Assembly: GCA_027604505.1 (NCBI GenBank)
Contig: JADIIX010000010.1
Coordinates: 219,726-283,725 of the forward strand
Direction: 5' to 3'
Origin: Gonapodya sp. JEL0774
Lineage: Eukaryota; Monoblepharomycota; Monoblepharidomycetes; Monoblepharidales; Gonapodyaceae
Length of the DNA stretch: 64,000 nt
Of this stretch, positions 33,164 to 46,465 are shown piece after piece. Numbering within the stretch: position 1 is the first letter of the stretch; each line of letters begins with the position of its first letter. The position numbers and the translations under genes were made by a program. The notes under the pieces were generated by a model. The model made no database searches. It was not told the origin of the DNA and worked only from the letters and a program-made list of their open reading frames with translations.

Positions 33164-36052
33164 CTATTTCCTTGTTCTCGAGCGTTCGCGAGAGCGAGGC
33201 CTTTCACTTCGTTCTCTACTGGACGGTCGCGTTTCTCTGCTAGGCCGCCGCCTTTCTTTGCTTCTCCGCCGCCTCTCTTCACGAGATCGCGAGCGCTCTC
33301 TTCTCTCCTCGTAGTGCGCCTGCCCTATTCTTGTTTCCCTGTCCCTTTCTCGATACCGCCCGTTCGAATCAGCAAAATCGCGTCGGCGCTCATCAGGAGA
33401 ACCTCGATCCAATCGAACATCCCTTCTGCTCTCGCCGGGTGGTTCAGCAATCCATTTGCCTTGATTCTTAGGGTTCACATTCACCTCCTTGGAAGCGGAG
33501 TTTTGCCCCCCCATTTGTCGGATATCGGCCGACGCGGGACCACTGGGCTGTTGGGTAGTCCATTCCTCCCGCGACTTTGTGTCCTTCTTGGCCGCATCAA
33601 CGATCTTCCCGCCCGCGTGGAGAGCGATAGTGCGATCTTTGGTACCACCCTTCTCGGCCAGCGCTTGTGCTATGGCGGCGCGAATGTGCTGCAGAAGCAT
33701 ATTGTCTCGCTCCTTTGGACTATGGTCAAACAAGATGTACCGCGCATCCTCCTACAAACCAAAAACTCAAACTAACGTTTCCAAGGTCATTGTGAACGGA
33801 AGCTTACCTTCAACACCTCTCTCACTTCTGCTGCATCAATGCCCTCCCACACTCTCTGTTCACCAATCGACACAGTTTCAACTAGTCCTGTGGCAACATC
33901 ACCCAAACTTCCCGCGGCGCCCTTTGCTTCTAGCTCTGCATTTACAGCAGCTTCAGCGTTAAGAACTGCTTGCTTGACATGAAAGCGAACAAAGTTGTTT
34001 TCTCGAACCATTTCCATAAAGTCGTCCCTTGCTTTATCCAACCGCTCCCGCATATGCTGTTGAAAAAGGCGAGAAAGCTGTTCCTCTCCCAAGCCGAGAC
34101 GCGTGACTACCGGCTCTTCCTTCAGTCGGGGATAAATATCCTCAAAACTCGAGTCAAGACTGGATGAAGAGTCCACTACTGCGAAAAATGCTTGCATCCG
34201 TTTCTCAAATATGTTATCGAGATGGCGGCGAAACATTTCATGACGAAAATGCTCTGGAAGTGCAGCAGCAGAAAGTTGAGACCATCGAGAATCTTTCTTG
34301 AGCTTCAGGAGTGCTTCTTCATATGTGGACTGATAAAGAGTGTGATTTAGTGTGGCAACAGGATACACAAAAATGCACTGGTACCTGATGGCTGCGAACG
34401 AAATCAATCAACAGAGTTTGATACAATCGAACTGCTTCATCTCTTTGAAGCATATGTCGGGATCCAACAATTTCTCTCCGTTGGGAGGATGATTCACGAC
34501 GCAGCTGTTCTTGCCTGTCGCGAACCGCGGCTTCTTCCCTTCAGAGCACCAAAAACGTGGTAGTGCGTCGGACGAATCACAGAATACATAACTACACACC
34601 GCGCTTTTCTCTCCACTCTCCGCATTTCCTCCTCATGCTTTATTTTCTCCTCATCACGCTTGCCTTTCAACTCTTTCGAGTAAGCCCGAAACCAATCTTC
34701 ACGATCCGCGGGATTCACCACTGCCTCATACCGAGAATCAGCTTGGATCAGCAACCTCACCTTCCCCACGAATCCGACAGAATTAGCGGTGCGCTTCACT
34801 CCTACAAAAGTCGTAAAACTTACATCACGCCAACTAGAGGTGGATGTGATTTTGTCATTCTCTGACAAGAGTGCAATGAAATCAGCCTTCTCCCTTTCTT
34901 TGGCTGGAATTAGGGTACGTGCGGTCAGGGTTTCCATGACGGAAAAAGCAAATCGTGCAAAAACACTGACCTTCCTTCAAGCCTTTTACATGCTCTTCAA
35001 ACAACGTCTCTCGGTCTCGCATCTCGGGAACCGACCTGAACCTTGGGTCAAATCTCCATTTCCGGGAAAAGTCAGTCCATTTGGATTTGAGAGTAACTTC
35101 TTTGTCAAGAAGTACTTTATACTGAGCGAGGCGCTTAGAATCTACAGGATGGAGCAAAGTCAGTCCTGTGACACCATTCTCGTGGGAGGTGCCGCCTTCG
35201 CGTGCAGTCTTCTTCTTCTCGTCAACAAGCTCGGCCGCTCGAACACGACAAAATTGATCAAATATCTCTTGTCGTTCACGCAACGGAACATCTGTTAGAC
35301 AGAACGTAAGAATAGTGGAGTCGCGGCAATCGAAATTTGAATGCCAACTCACATCGATATCGAGGATCTTTTGAAATTTTGTGCACTTCCGTTACCCACA
35401 TTCCATATGGGTTAACATTCTTCTCGCGCATGAGTTGCTGTATTTCTTAACAGTGTCAATGTAAAACCAGAAGAAATAAACCGAATGAATGCGAGTCTCA
35501 CTTTGAATTCAGTAACCCTCTGCTCATGCGTGAGGGTGGCTCTCATCTTCTTATCTTCTTCCCCCATGGCTGCTTCTGCTTCTTCCTCTTCTTCCTCTTC
35601 CTGTGTCCTCCGAACCTTTTTGATGTGCGGTGGAGCAGGTTCTGCTGCTGTGTCCGATGCTGGGCGCTTCTGACCATGGTCAGAAGGTTGCGAGTCTCTA
35701 GTAGGCACTCCAATTGAGGCTTCCGCAGCGTAAGATGATTGCATATCTGGAGCGATACGATCCTCTTCACTTCTCCGTTTGCCCTCTTCCTGCAATTTTC
35801 GGAGGATGTCTGCGATCTCTGCCGGTACATCCCAAACTGACATCTTTGTTTCGAAATCGTAGAAAAACTCATAATTGGATGGTGCTGTTACGATTATTGC
35901 CCAGGATGATTCGGGAAGACGCTTCCTGTTAAACCAGATCAGACCTCCGAAATGAGAATCAGCTTCAATGAAGCGCTATTGAAAAGGACAGCTTACGAGC
36001 CAACCGGCTTTTCTCCAGAGAGGTCACGCGACGATCCTGCTGACAGAGCCAT
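33164..36052 (-). CDS. WW and FF-domain protein, TCERG1/CA150- or Prp40-like
   Basis: After a short first exon (MALSAGSSRDLSGEKPVG) comes one WW domain: SSWAIIVTAPSNYEFFYDFE with a later SVWDVP. A Glu-rich run follows, then several FF domains. Recognisable are RERQEIFDQFCR with SKWTDFSRKWRFDPRF, FIALLSENDKITSTSSWRDV with SRYEAV, STYEEALLKLKKDSRW, and FEDIYPRLKEEPVVTRL. The C-terminus is Arg/Ser/Glu-rich (REERRRRSKERRRPS). Such proteins link RNA polymerase II CTD phosphorylation to splicing. One WW instead of two or three, and an RS-like tail, distinguish it from yeast Prp40. About seven introns are inferred. It lies tail to tail with an SR factor, another splicing gene. Confidence 0.82.
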
Positions 36053-36263
36053 CCTGGTGGATTGAATGTGGATTTGTACGTTCAGCTGGATCCAAAGCTG
36101 GACGCCCAGATGTGACACTGGTCGCAAAACTCATTTCATTATTTTCTATTGCATATTCGCATCTAGATGGACAAACTAAACTAAATATGTACACATCATG
36201 GTATAGGCAGAATTAAAGCCAAGAGAAGGCTCCGCATCGTCATCCAACTGGGAAGAGAGCAAC

Positions 36264-39200
36264 TTAATGGTCTGTAATATCTACTCCGCCACTGAAACTG
36301 ACGTACATCACGAAAATCCAGATAGCAACCGGAAACAAAGCGTAAAGATCCTAAAGAGACGTGTTGGAACAGGGACTGTATGCCATGAGTAACCACAGAT
36401 TTGCACATCACTTACAACTCGCAATTCGTTCATTACGAAAAAGAACACGACCGTGGACATAGCTAAGAGAACACTGTGAGCTCAACGCGATTTCAAACCA
36501 TACAACCCAACTAACCGAGCAACATGTCCCATTTGCTTGCTAAGAACTGCCAGAAGAAGGTTCCCCGTCCAGCTTCATCCAGAGACATTGCAATGAGTAC
36601 TCCTTGTTCAAAAAGCAGGACTGCCACAACAAATGTACAGTATTGGCTATCGCTGCTCATTTGATATTCATGTTGAACTCACCTGCGATGGACCGTCCTC
36701 GATAGTATTCCGCGGCGGTCGTATCGTGATAGTCCGCTACAGTGGTTCCGTTCACCACAAGCAATGCGACAAGATTCTATAAAGTTAATTACAGTTTGAG
36801 CGTGTGATTAGCCGTAAAGCTAAAGGAAAACTTACCTTCCCGTCCACTCCCCAAATGCCAATACTTCGCCAAACATAGTCTAGCCTCCACTCCCACCACC
36901 GGTCTCTATTTTGTGCAAGTATCCCATTGAATATGGAAATGCCCTCTCCTTGATTAGTGTCGGAAGCAGAATGTTGTAGTGCGGACAGGAATGCGGTGTG
37001 CGCCATGTTTTGGCGGACTCCGCTCCGCCGAGAAAACACAAGAACATCGTTAGCTTCCGTGACCACACAAAGTCGATCCCCAGAGTCATCTAGTGCAGCA
37101 GCCTCTACTTTGAGAGAGACACCCTCCACTCTAAAGAGCTCCGTCCGAGTAAGTTTGTACTCTGCTTCAGGTTCCGGGGATTGGGACGCGACGGGACTCG
37201 CGGACAGTGGGCTATCAGCGGAGGTTTCTTCCAAAGGATGATCAAGGTGCCCCAAACGGCTGCCAATTCCGTTGGTATGGGGGCCACTACGTGGTGGGTG
37301 CTCGGAAAGAGAAGGATGTGAAAATTCTCTTTCACTTGACAGCGCTTCTTCTGACGGATTATGCTGATACGTATTTCATTAGTGTAGGTACTTTGAAGCA
37401 TAATGGAAACACCATGTCGGGATAAATAATTACCGAATTACGAAGACCAGCCACAGGGTTTACTTCTGGAGGTGAGGGTGGACGAAAGTCGATGGTTACA
37501 ATATGATTATGGAATAAGAAGCTGACCGATTTCATTCCCCGAGAAGTCGCTGACAGGTCCGACAGTGAGTGAGTCGTCGACGTTGAATGCGAAATCAAGA
37601 ACTTGATAAGCACCAATTACCGGCTTCTTGAGGAAGTAATATGCATCAGGGTCTTGTTCATTCAAAAACGGCTCATTATCCAGGCTCAAAGGCACCTCAA
37701 CCTATGTACAGAACGAAATAAATTACTGTGCCCGACAGCAGAACTCAATATCTGACTCACTTCGAGTAGAGGTTCACTCTTCAGCCAAGAACTTCGCGTC
37801 GCTGCGAATATAGTGGAACAATGAGGTTCCACAATCGTCCTGAAACAACGAATGTACACCGACTCTCGTCCCGAACATCTACATAATAGATGTTGACCTC
37901 AAAGACAATGTTGTCAGACTTGAGAGTGTATTGAATGCTCAGAACTGCAAAGCCATCCGTAATATCAGTGGGAACCTCTCGTAGCACCAGGAGTCGTGTG
38001 GATGAAGTGGGGTCTAGGAAGATAATTGGAAACTCTAAGCTTGTATTATAAGAAACGGGCTTGTCGGGCAAGAACGCGCACCATGCCTTGGTCCAGTGAA
38101 ACCCTTCGGTAACGCGAAGGTTTCCTGAACCAGTTTTGGTGTCTCATGTAGCCACACATCTCCCCCTTTCTCCGCACTGGGAACTTCCTCCAGATTGCCT
38201 CCTGCACGCGGTAAGCGAGACACAATTCCATCAACTCCCAAAGGAATATATCGCCACATCGCGTTCTCCCATTTCCGAGCATATAGAAAAGAGCCGTTCC
38301 AACCATATGAGAATCGAGACACCCAGGTGGATCCTGGGAATGAAAGTATCCGAAATCGAAAAGCAGGGAAGTTACTACAAATTTGTGGAAGTGACGAAGA
38401 TAGAGTTTCGCGCGTATGTTGTCCCATGTTACGCTTTGTTCGGAGAGTGCAAGGAGAGTCTTGCAATAACACCAAATCAACCACAGTCAACGCTTACTTT
38501 GCCCCAAACAAAATCACGTACTTTTATGTGCAATTGGTAGATCCGGATCAAGCTGACCGATCTCATACTGTAATACCTTGTACCTGGTGCCAGCAACTTT
38601 CACTCAGTCGCTCTCAGCAGAACTGGTTTGAATCAAATGTTTCAAGATGTGGCACTTACTCCATTTCTTCGTTCTCCACAACGTGATATAGCGCGGTTAC
38701 CATTGAATTATTTCCATCCTTCCTCGTGAGGGAGAGCTGATCCAAAGGACCTTGTAGACGATGAACGGTCCTAAGTGCGAAGTTCGTCGGTGGTTCTTCC
38801 CCCGAGATGCGAAGAAGTTTTGAAAGTGGGAAATCGAATTGCGAGACAATCGCTAACGCACGATATGAGAGTTGCCAGAAGGATAGAAGATTGCGTCGGC
38901 GGAAGCCCGAATGCAGAATAAAAAACCTTGAGGCGCTTACTGACACCCTAGTCTTCCCTCGTTCTCCATCCAAACATCCGGATCCCCGTGGAACACTGTC
39001 AAGGTATCGTTCCAAACCTCCATCTCAATCCAATCACTCTTAAGCTGCCGCCCATTAGGAACCATTTCTTCTAAGTTCGTGTCAATTTGAGCAATTATAT
39101 TGGGAGAGGCGTAACTTGGATCGTGGATAAGGCTAAAATTCGTTGAGAACCTGTCCAACCACTCCACTGGGAGGGGAAAGAATGTCCGAGCAAAAAACTT

Positions 39201-39312
39201 ACACAACGATGTACATAAAACAGATGCCTAGACATGCAAAACCGCAGAAAATGGGTGAACGATCATCTCTCCTGTTCACGATGGGCACGAGAATCGATCC
39301 TGGGGACTGCAT
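36264..39312 (-). CDS. Unidentified multi-exon membrane protein
   Basis: The start MQSPGSILVPIVNRRDD is followed by a hydrophobic segment (IFCGFACLGICFMYIVV), so it is a signal-anchor or first TM. A long soluble part of about 750 residues follows, with strand-rich segments such as ELKSDWIEMEVWNDTL-type, VSRFSYGWNGSFLYARKWEN and LEFPIIFLDPTSSTRLLVL, an acidic low-complexity part near 37200, and a C-terminal pair of hydrophobic segments (VFLAMSTVVFFFV; LYALFPVAIWIFVMYVSF) before the stop at 36264-36266. More than eight introns are inferred. The soluble part looks beta-rich, perhaps a propeller, but I do not recognise the family. Confidence 0.55.
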
Positions 39313-39510
39313 CTCATCCAAAGCCCCTGGACCGATTATTGAACTGACCGACAATGCCAATGATGGCTGCCCGCGCGAAGTTCGGATTGCTCATTTCCGA
39401 GTATCATTCATATTGTTGTACTCTGAGGACTTGTTTTCGACTTAGTGAGGCATGTATCTTCATCCACCTTCAGTTTGTCATGTCACATCATTTTTTTGTA
39501 AAGCATCTTT

Positions 39511-39558
39511 CGTTTGATTCACATCTAATTTTTCTTTTGTTTGAATCACATCTAATTA
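39511..39558. repeat. Direct 20-bp repeat downstream of exportin-2
   Basis: YGTTTGAWTCACATCTAATT occurs at 39511-39530 and 39539-39558, eight bases apart, in AT-rich 3' flanking DNA. Confidence 0.7.
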
Positions 39559-39559
39559 C

Positions 39560-42500
39560 TCATAATCTAACAAGATTCTGTACAGTGTCCGAAACATCGC
39601 TGGGCAGTTTGGCAACAGCAGCTGCGAAGATCGCTCGATCGTTTACCGCAATGTTTCTCATCTCAGTAGCGAAGTAAGTGCGAACGTCCGATATTCCAGC
39701 TGCAGATAAAGGGTCCCGCTTGAGTTTTCCCACTGTAGCTAATCGCGAATATGAGGCTTGATATCCAGTCTCTTCCGCTTCCAAGAGCTGCAGGTCGTCG
39801 TCAATATCAACCGTGTGTCCCCCTCCAGATGCAACAGGTATCTTCAGTATTCGAATGATCTCTGTGATAACACCAGGCCTGAACAGACTTTCCGTGACAG
39901 TTGTACCTTGGTAACTACGTTGCATAGACTACTCACCAGTCCCCTGAATATGGTTCCTGCTTCATCCGTGCAGATTGTCCGAGTAGGTTAGTCATCCCCA
40001 CAACTATGAGGTTCCGATCATCAAGGCGCATCATTTCCCCAGTCGATAACTCTGGTAGTACAATTTGATTGAGAATAGTGTGAAAGAGGCTTTTGTAGTG
40101 AGGAGTTCAAGTAATACGTAAGGTGACAACCGCACAGTACTTAGATTCACAACCCACTTCGGTTGAAGGGCGTCAAATGTCGTGATGAAATCATCTGGAC
40201 CAAAACCTTCTTTCCTCATCGCGAACAGAGTATTGAGGAACAGAACAAAAGATCGCTGAAATTTTGCAGTCTTCGATGTGGAGAGACGTGTTAGTTGGAA
40301 GAAAAAAATATTGCGGAGGAAGGGCTGAAGTGACGGACTACCAAATCCGATTGTGAGATTTGAATCATGCTGACCTCATGAACGACAGATCTACAACGCA
40401 CGTGGGCACCTTCCAAAATATCTCTATCAACAAATCGAATCCATACTGATCGTTGAGCTTACTTCCAATCAACTTTTGATAAACACCGAGGAACGCTTGA
40501 ACTTGCTTTTTTGCAACGATTTGAGAGGCACCTTTAGCAAGAAATGCTTGAAGAAGGCGAACAAGTGCGGGGACATTTCCTTGGGACTCCCACAAAGCGG
40601 GTTGCAATAGAGGATGCAACATTACTTCGTAACGCTCCGGAATTTGGGATTCTTCGTGGAATTCCAAGAGTTGGGACATGATTTGGAATACGTAAGGCAT
40701 AAACTCTTTCCAGGCAAACGTTGGCATTAACATGTGATCTCCCCCAACTTTGGTGGCTACAGGGCACTCACCCTGCACGTCATTACCGAGAATAGCCTCG
40801 AAAACGGGAAACAGCATTTGCTCGAATCCCGGGAGGGTGGCTTTTTGCTCTGGAATCACATATCGGACAAGCGCACCTAAACTTTCGAACGCGAAGTGAT
40901 TGAACTTCGGATTTGACGGGTTCTTTGAAATTTTGTCGATGATGGCACTCAATCGCCGAATGATATCGCTGATGTATGGAATTGTGACGGAACGCGCGAC
41001 GATGATCACGCGCATGATGGCTGGGTACAATGGAAGAACAAAAATTAGTCTGCTTCAATCGCAAGCCATGCTCGTTACACACTGGCATTAAAGATCCAAG
41101 CTGACCTTTCATGACAAAATCGTTCTCCGCCAGCTTTTCTGGAGAAGGACCTCCCTTTTCAACGATCGAAAACATGCTATCGATGATCCTTTGACCATCT
41201 CTCTCCAAGTCAGACGCAAGAAACATCGCCGCCCCATTTTGTGGACTTTTGATCGACAAGATTTTCTCCAGGGTGATAGCGGCATACGTTGCAACCACTG
41301 GATTCGGGTGAGCGAAGTGACTAAGCACGGCAGGCAGGACTTCGGCCAGTTGTTGTTTGGTGAGCTATTTAACAGGTATCACCTTTCGACGTCACACGAA
41401 AAGTTCTTTCAAAGGTCTTACATGGCTCCTGAACATGATGAGATACTTCAAACAGCCCACTTTAATGATGGGATGAACATCTCCTGTTTTTACGTCTGCT
41501 TGCAAATCAGGTAGGACATTGCTCATGAGTACTGACATGAAGGGAATGTTTTCATTGAGCTTCGTAGCGCCGAGTTGCGCAGTTGCGCGCATTGCTGAAA
41601 GGGAGATAATGAGGTACAGAGCGGTGTCCTTAGAGCGCCAGTTGGTGACTCGATTTGCCTCGTAATTCTTGAGCACGTCCGACAAGGGCATAAAATATGA
41701 GCGACGGAGTGAATAACGCGAGGAGACCTACTTGGAGATACGCTCCAACATAAATTGAGAATATTTCTGTAACCTCCTTGTTAAAATTCTCCATCAAGCC
41801 CCGCACCAAATCTGACGCGGCTCTCCTTCTCGTCTCGGCATCTGGAACACGGCGAAGAAAAGTTAGAATAGGTCCGGAAAGCTACATTTTTCAATGTGGA
41901 CATGAACTTCACCTCCTCCCTCGACATCTCGCCTCACCCAACCAATTGGGTCATCTTCAAACTCCTCTACATCCGACTTCCGTAGTTGCATATTGGGTAT
42001 GATGATCTGCTCGCATATCTTTCCAAGGATTCCGGGGCCGGAGAATAAATCCCGATGCCGAGCCGGTTTGGCAACCGATGTTAGGAATGTTATGGCTTTT
42101 GAGACAAGCTGAAAGGCGAACGAAGTCGTTAAAAGCATCATCAAAGTCGCACTCCTGAGAACTGACCCCATCATATCTCAACTCGCGTCCAGTTGTTGTT
42201 AATAGGCCCCATATTGCACCGACAAAAACCTCCAGGCGTACTTTTCCCAGCTCCTCCTCGTACCTCCTGGCGTATAGGTCAGCTATCTCACAGATAACGG
42301 CCTTTACTTTGGTTATGGGCCCTTCTTCTCCTTCCTCCTCTTCTCCATCATCTTCCACAGGTCTCCCAACAGTTGGTGCGTGTGGCGCCAGGGGATTCCC
42401 ATTCTGGGCAGGTCCAGCCGGTCGATATGAGTTCTTCTCGAGAGCATCGTTGGTATATTGCAGGTATTTCAATAACAATCCCATAAAATCGTCAATGTGA

Positions 42501-43787
42501 TCCTCGAAAAATTCGGGTAGATCCTGGAAGTTCAGGTCCAGGTAAATTTTCACAAGAAGAAGCAATGCTTCAAAGAGACGCGCTAAGGCTGGCACGTCAT
42601 TCGAGTGTTGGGTAATCAATGAGTCTGTGTGCTGGAAGAATTGTAGGTATGGCTTGGAAAACTTTTCCAGCACGAACTTGATCTCTGAAAACAAGTCATT
42701 GCTGCGCACTTGTGACCGCCACCTAAATGATTGTGGTTCCATGTGAACAACTCACAGCTATATACGTACGGTATAATACGCATACAAAGAGTGCTCACCT
42801 CCGGAATATTGAGTGCGCAGTCTGGAGAACTCCAACATTGGCGCCCCAGTCAGTGGGAGAAAGCTTTGCAACTAAGTCGTCCACGAGCGTCTCCCAGTTT
42901 TTAGGAAAATCCGTATCTGCGATAATGGAAACAGCCTCAGACAGTTGGAGTTGGAGGGGCGTGGCAACCACTGTCATGAGGCGGACAATGTTTGACTTGA
43001 TTGCTGCCCGGTCTGACGCGACGATACGATCTGCCACAGATTCATCCTTTTAAATAGACAGAGTTTGTACTAATCGGACACTTCAACCATCCTTTTTCCC
43101 TCTCACCTGCCTCCAGTTCTTTTTTACGAAGTTCTTGAAGTACAGGGCCGCAGCCTGTCTGACATTTGCATCAAACTGAAGTCCACCGGGCACTTCACCA
43201 CCACCACCAACAATGGTAAGCAAGCAAGGTCCGAAACCGGGAGTGGTTTCGGCTTGTACGAGGGACGCCTCGGCTGAGGAGTAGCAAGAGTTATGTTCAC
43301 CCAAGCCCACGGCAAGCACCAGGTGAGTTGAATTCCGCGAAAGATTTAGAGCCATACAATAATTGGGTGGATGTTGCGGAGAGATAGTAGATAAAAACAT
43401 CCAATGTGACCAACACGCATAGTTGCACAACGTGGTTAACCACCCAATCAACCAGGCTAGCAAGCCACGCTTGGAAACGAGGGACAGCCATAGATCGCAC
43501 CAATCATAAGAACGAGAACGGCCATCAAACAGATCAGATCCTGCGCGCCGTTGTCGAGTACCAATTCACGCCCAACTGGTTGAAGTAATAGACCGTTCTT
43601 GTCCGTCACATCGCCGTCCTTACACAGCAAGGTCCTCACGGCTTGTCCAAATGCGCGCATTCCAAGGCCGATCCGTTTCAGAAGTGGTTTCAAAGGAGGA
43701 AGACTCACCGCTTTTCCTCGCAACGGGATCGAGTGTTTGCGCGAGAAAGGCGGCAAGTGCAGCCAGATTACTAGCCGTGGGATCCAT
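39560..43787 (-). CDS. CSE1: Exportin-2 (importin-alpha re-exporter)
   Basis: Exportin-2 returns importin-alpha to the cytoplasm together with RanGTP. The start MDPTASNLAALAAFLAQTLD, then VRQAAALYFKNFVKKNWRQ (importin-beta N-terminal repeat), LSPTDWGANVGVLQTAHSIF with RWRSQVRSNDLFSEIKFVLE, the acidic loop DDGEEEEGEEGPI, KMPLSDVLKNYEANRVT-like HEAT repeats, VFEAILGNDVQGECP and EFMPYVFQIMSQLLEFH follow the CSE1 order. The total length matches (about 960 residues) and the stop is at 39560. About twelve short introns are present. Translation should begin at 43785-43787; an upstream in-frame extension lacks family support. Confidence 0.9.
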
Positions 43788-43918
43788 GGCAAGCATCCGA
43801 TGTTGGCACAAGGAAGACGTTCGGGACGTTTGCAACGGAATTGATTTTATTGCAACTGCGTGCAAAAGCCATTGCGAAGGGGTTGTCAGATTTGTGCAAT
43901 TTACACGTGAATATATTC

Positions 43919-46384
43919 TTATGCCACCTCAGCCCTTTTCCTTTGACCCTCCACATCCGAACCCGACGCCTTCTTTTTCCTCACTGCACCTTCTTTACCT
44001 ACCAGTCCACCCTTTCCCATGCCCGCAGTTCCAACAGGTGCTGCAGGGGACATAGCCCTTGGTCCATCCGAGCTTGTGACTCTACCGTTCTCTCTCCTCG
44101 CAGCCAACCCATTTCCTTGTTGGGACCCAGTAGAGCCAGTCACGGCTGCCGCTATCGCAGGTATCGGGGCGTCCACTTTGCGATTCGCCACGGTTTTCAC
44201 TTTGCCTCCCAGAAGCGGCCCCAACTCCGGATCTCCGGTGATTGAATACTCGGAGTGAACATAAGGCAGAAGTGGTACATAAGTAATTCTCACTGGTTGT
44301 AATGAGCTCGCAGTTTTCCCTTGAGAACGGGGTGGAATAATGACACTGCAGCGAAACTGTGCGACCACTGGATGTGGAGGAGTGTGGGTGTGTGCGTCTT
44401 TAGAGTTCAAGGCAGAAGTTGAACTTGAGGTGACGAGTGGCTGGGATGTGTCGAATAAAACAGGGTGCGAGTGAAGAAGATCGTGAGAGACGCATTCAGT
44501 CACCCCTAAGCGGGTACGCTTGTCTTCCAATGCACTTTGAAACCGAGGGGAGTACCCAAGAAGTTGGATCGTTGGGGGGCTCAAACCGGGAGTACAAACG
44601 AGAGTCTCACCTGATCGTAAACGGAAACGAACCGAATCTCCTTACAATCTCATTGAATGCCATCCTGCTAGTCTTAAGCTTCAGATTATACTGTTTGCTG
44701 GTGTTCCTTCGGTAAATGGTTGTTCTATGATCCGTTGTGGTAATGCTTACTGTGGTGGTTACCGGTGCTGCTGCATGATTAACCTTTGCAGGAGGGTTCG
44801 CGACGGGAGACTGCTGCAATTGCAGCGCGTCAGAGGTCGTCATAACCACGTTGAGTGACCACACCTCATTAGGTTCGAAAGTCGGATCGTTGGAAGGAGT
44901 TGTAGGAGCTGCAGCAGGTGCAGCAGGTGGATTTGGGACGGATTCTGATTGAGCATGTTGTTGCGTTGGTCCACTGTTAGTAATCCCAACGGTAGAAGAG
45001 TGTTGCGGCTGATTACTGTTGTTCGCAGGTGCGGGTTGTACTCCATCGTTGGGTCCACTGGCAGTAGACGTGGCTGGCGTAGGAGGCTGAGCAGTATGCG
45101 ATTGGTTATTTTTTACCCGAGAAGGAATAGTTTTCTCTGCCTCCAGAACAAAGCGTCGGACGAGATGACCGGCAGGGATGGTTTCGATTGTGGTGCACCG
45201 GAAGGCAGATGCTACCTTTGCCAAAGCACTTGTCACCTCAGACACCTATGTTAAGTTGGTGAAGAAAAGAAGATAAGTTTTAGATGTTGCGTATCTAATC
45301 TATTGAAACCTTTCAAGTAAGGGAAACTCACACGAGCCCCGGGTTTCATAACTCGAAGTGCAACCTCGAGACCGAAGTAGGCGGCGCATATGGCATCCGC
45401 GGCACGGCCTGACCAATAAAGTTCATTTGTACAGGTTAGCCCCCGGAATGATTTTCGTCGTTGTGAAAGTTCAGAGCTCACCAACGATCGGTTTGTCTGG
45501 ATTGGAGTTAAGCACAATGGTGTGAGATGCCAAGGCAATGTATCCATCCACGTGCACACCGAGTTCGCTTGTGAGAGTTCAGCCCAGTATGCAAAAGTTT
45601 CCACATATGAAAGCGTTTCGGTAAGGTTCCCTCGAGGCACACATCAGATTGAACTCGAGAACAAACTCACATCTTTACAACGTCTCCGTGGTGAAGATAC
45701 GTTTGATCTTCGGGAAGAGGAGAAAAATTTTGGACGCAAGACCCAATATTGATGCACGTGGGATAGGCGATGCCTTTCTCAATGTCAGGTCGTTTGAACA
45801 CCTTGGATGTCTGCATCGGGTGTGGACATTGTTAAATACACGCAGTTTCGTTTCGGTCGGTCATTTTATCACAGCATCTTCCAAAGAAGGATCACGCTGA
45901 CAGATAAATCCCCCGCATTCTTCATGTCGACTCACGTAATCCAGAATCAATTGATCTCCGTATGCGCATACTTCATACACCCGTCGGCCTGGGGTAGTCA
46001 CATCAATAACCTGTGGAGGAAAAACACGCGAAATTGTTCAATCTGAACATCCTCGAGGAGGTAAGTTATCCCCGACGGAGGGTTTCGTTCGTATTCTTCC
46101 GGCATCCGGAACTGGTGTTATGAGAATAGGCCTTCCCCCTAATAATCCTCGACACAGCGAGGCTTGGTCCCACAAGCTATATCATCGTGTTGAAGGTCCC
46201 TAGGGATGATGTTGCCATGTGAGAATAGGGGAATGGGACGGGAGAACCTTACCTTCCTAAGTACTTCATTGGCGATGTCGGCCGCAACACGATACTTGTA
46301 GCTTATAATAGAGTCACCAAGGTTATTCTCTTCTGCAATTTGTTGTTGCTGAAGCGCCTTCTCCTGCTTGGACTGCGTTGTCAT
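43919..46384 (-). CDS. PA2G4/EBP1-type proliferation-associated protein (methionine aminopeptidase fold)
   Basis: The start [15 protein letters not shown] leads to [20 protein letters not shown], the family signature, then [88 protein letters not shown] and [18 protein letters not shown]. The C-terminus is Lys-rich ([16 protein letters not shown]), as in EBP1. These proteins bind ribosomes and act in ribosome biogenesis; they lack peptidase metal ligands. Unusual here is an insertion of about 70 residues rich in Pro, Ala, Asn and Gln (around 44890-45110) before [11 protein letters not shown], where homologues have a short linker. Its start lies 81 bp from that of the WDR55-like gene. Confidence 0.85.
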
Positions 46385-46465
46385 GGTGGTTGACGAAACT
46401 GGTTTCTCCGCCTCCCACTCCTAAAATTTCATTCAACCAACAACTAACTTCAAATAGGAATCAAC
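46385..46465. promoter_or_regulatory. Short bidirectional promoter, PA2G4-like / WDR55-like
   Basis: Only 81 bp separate the two divergent ATG codons. Both neighbours belong to ribosome-biogenesis families, so shared control is likely. Confidence 0.6.
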
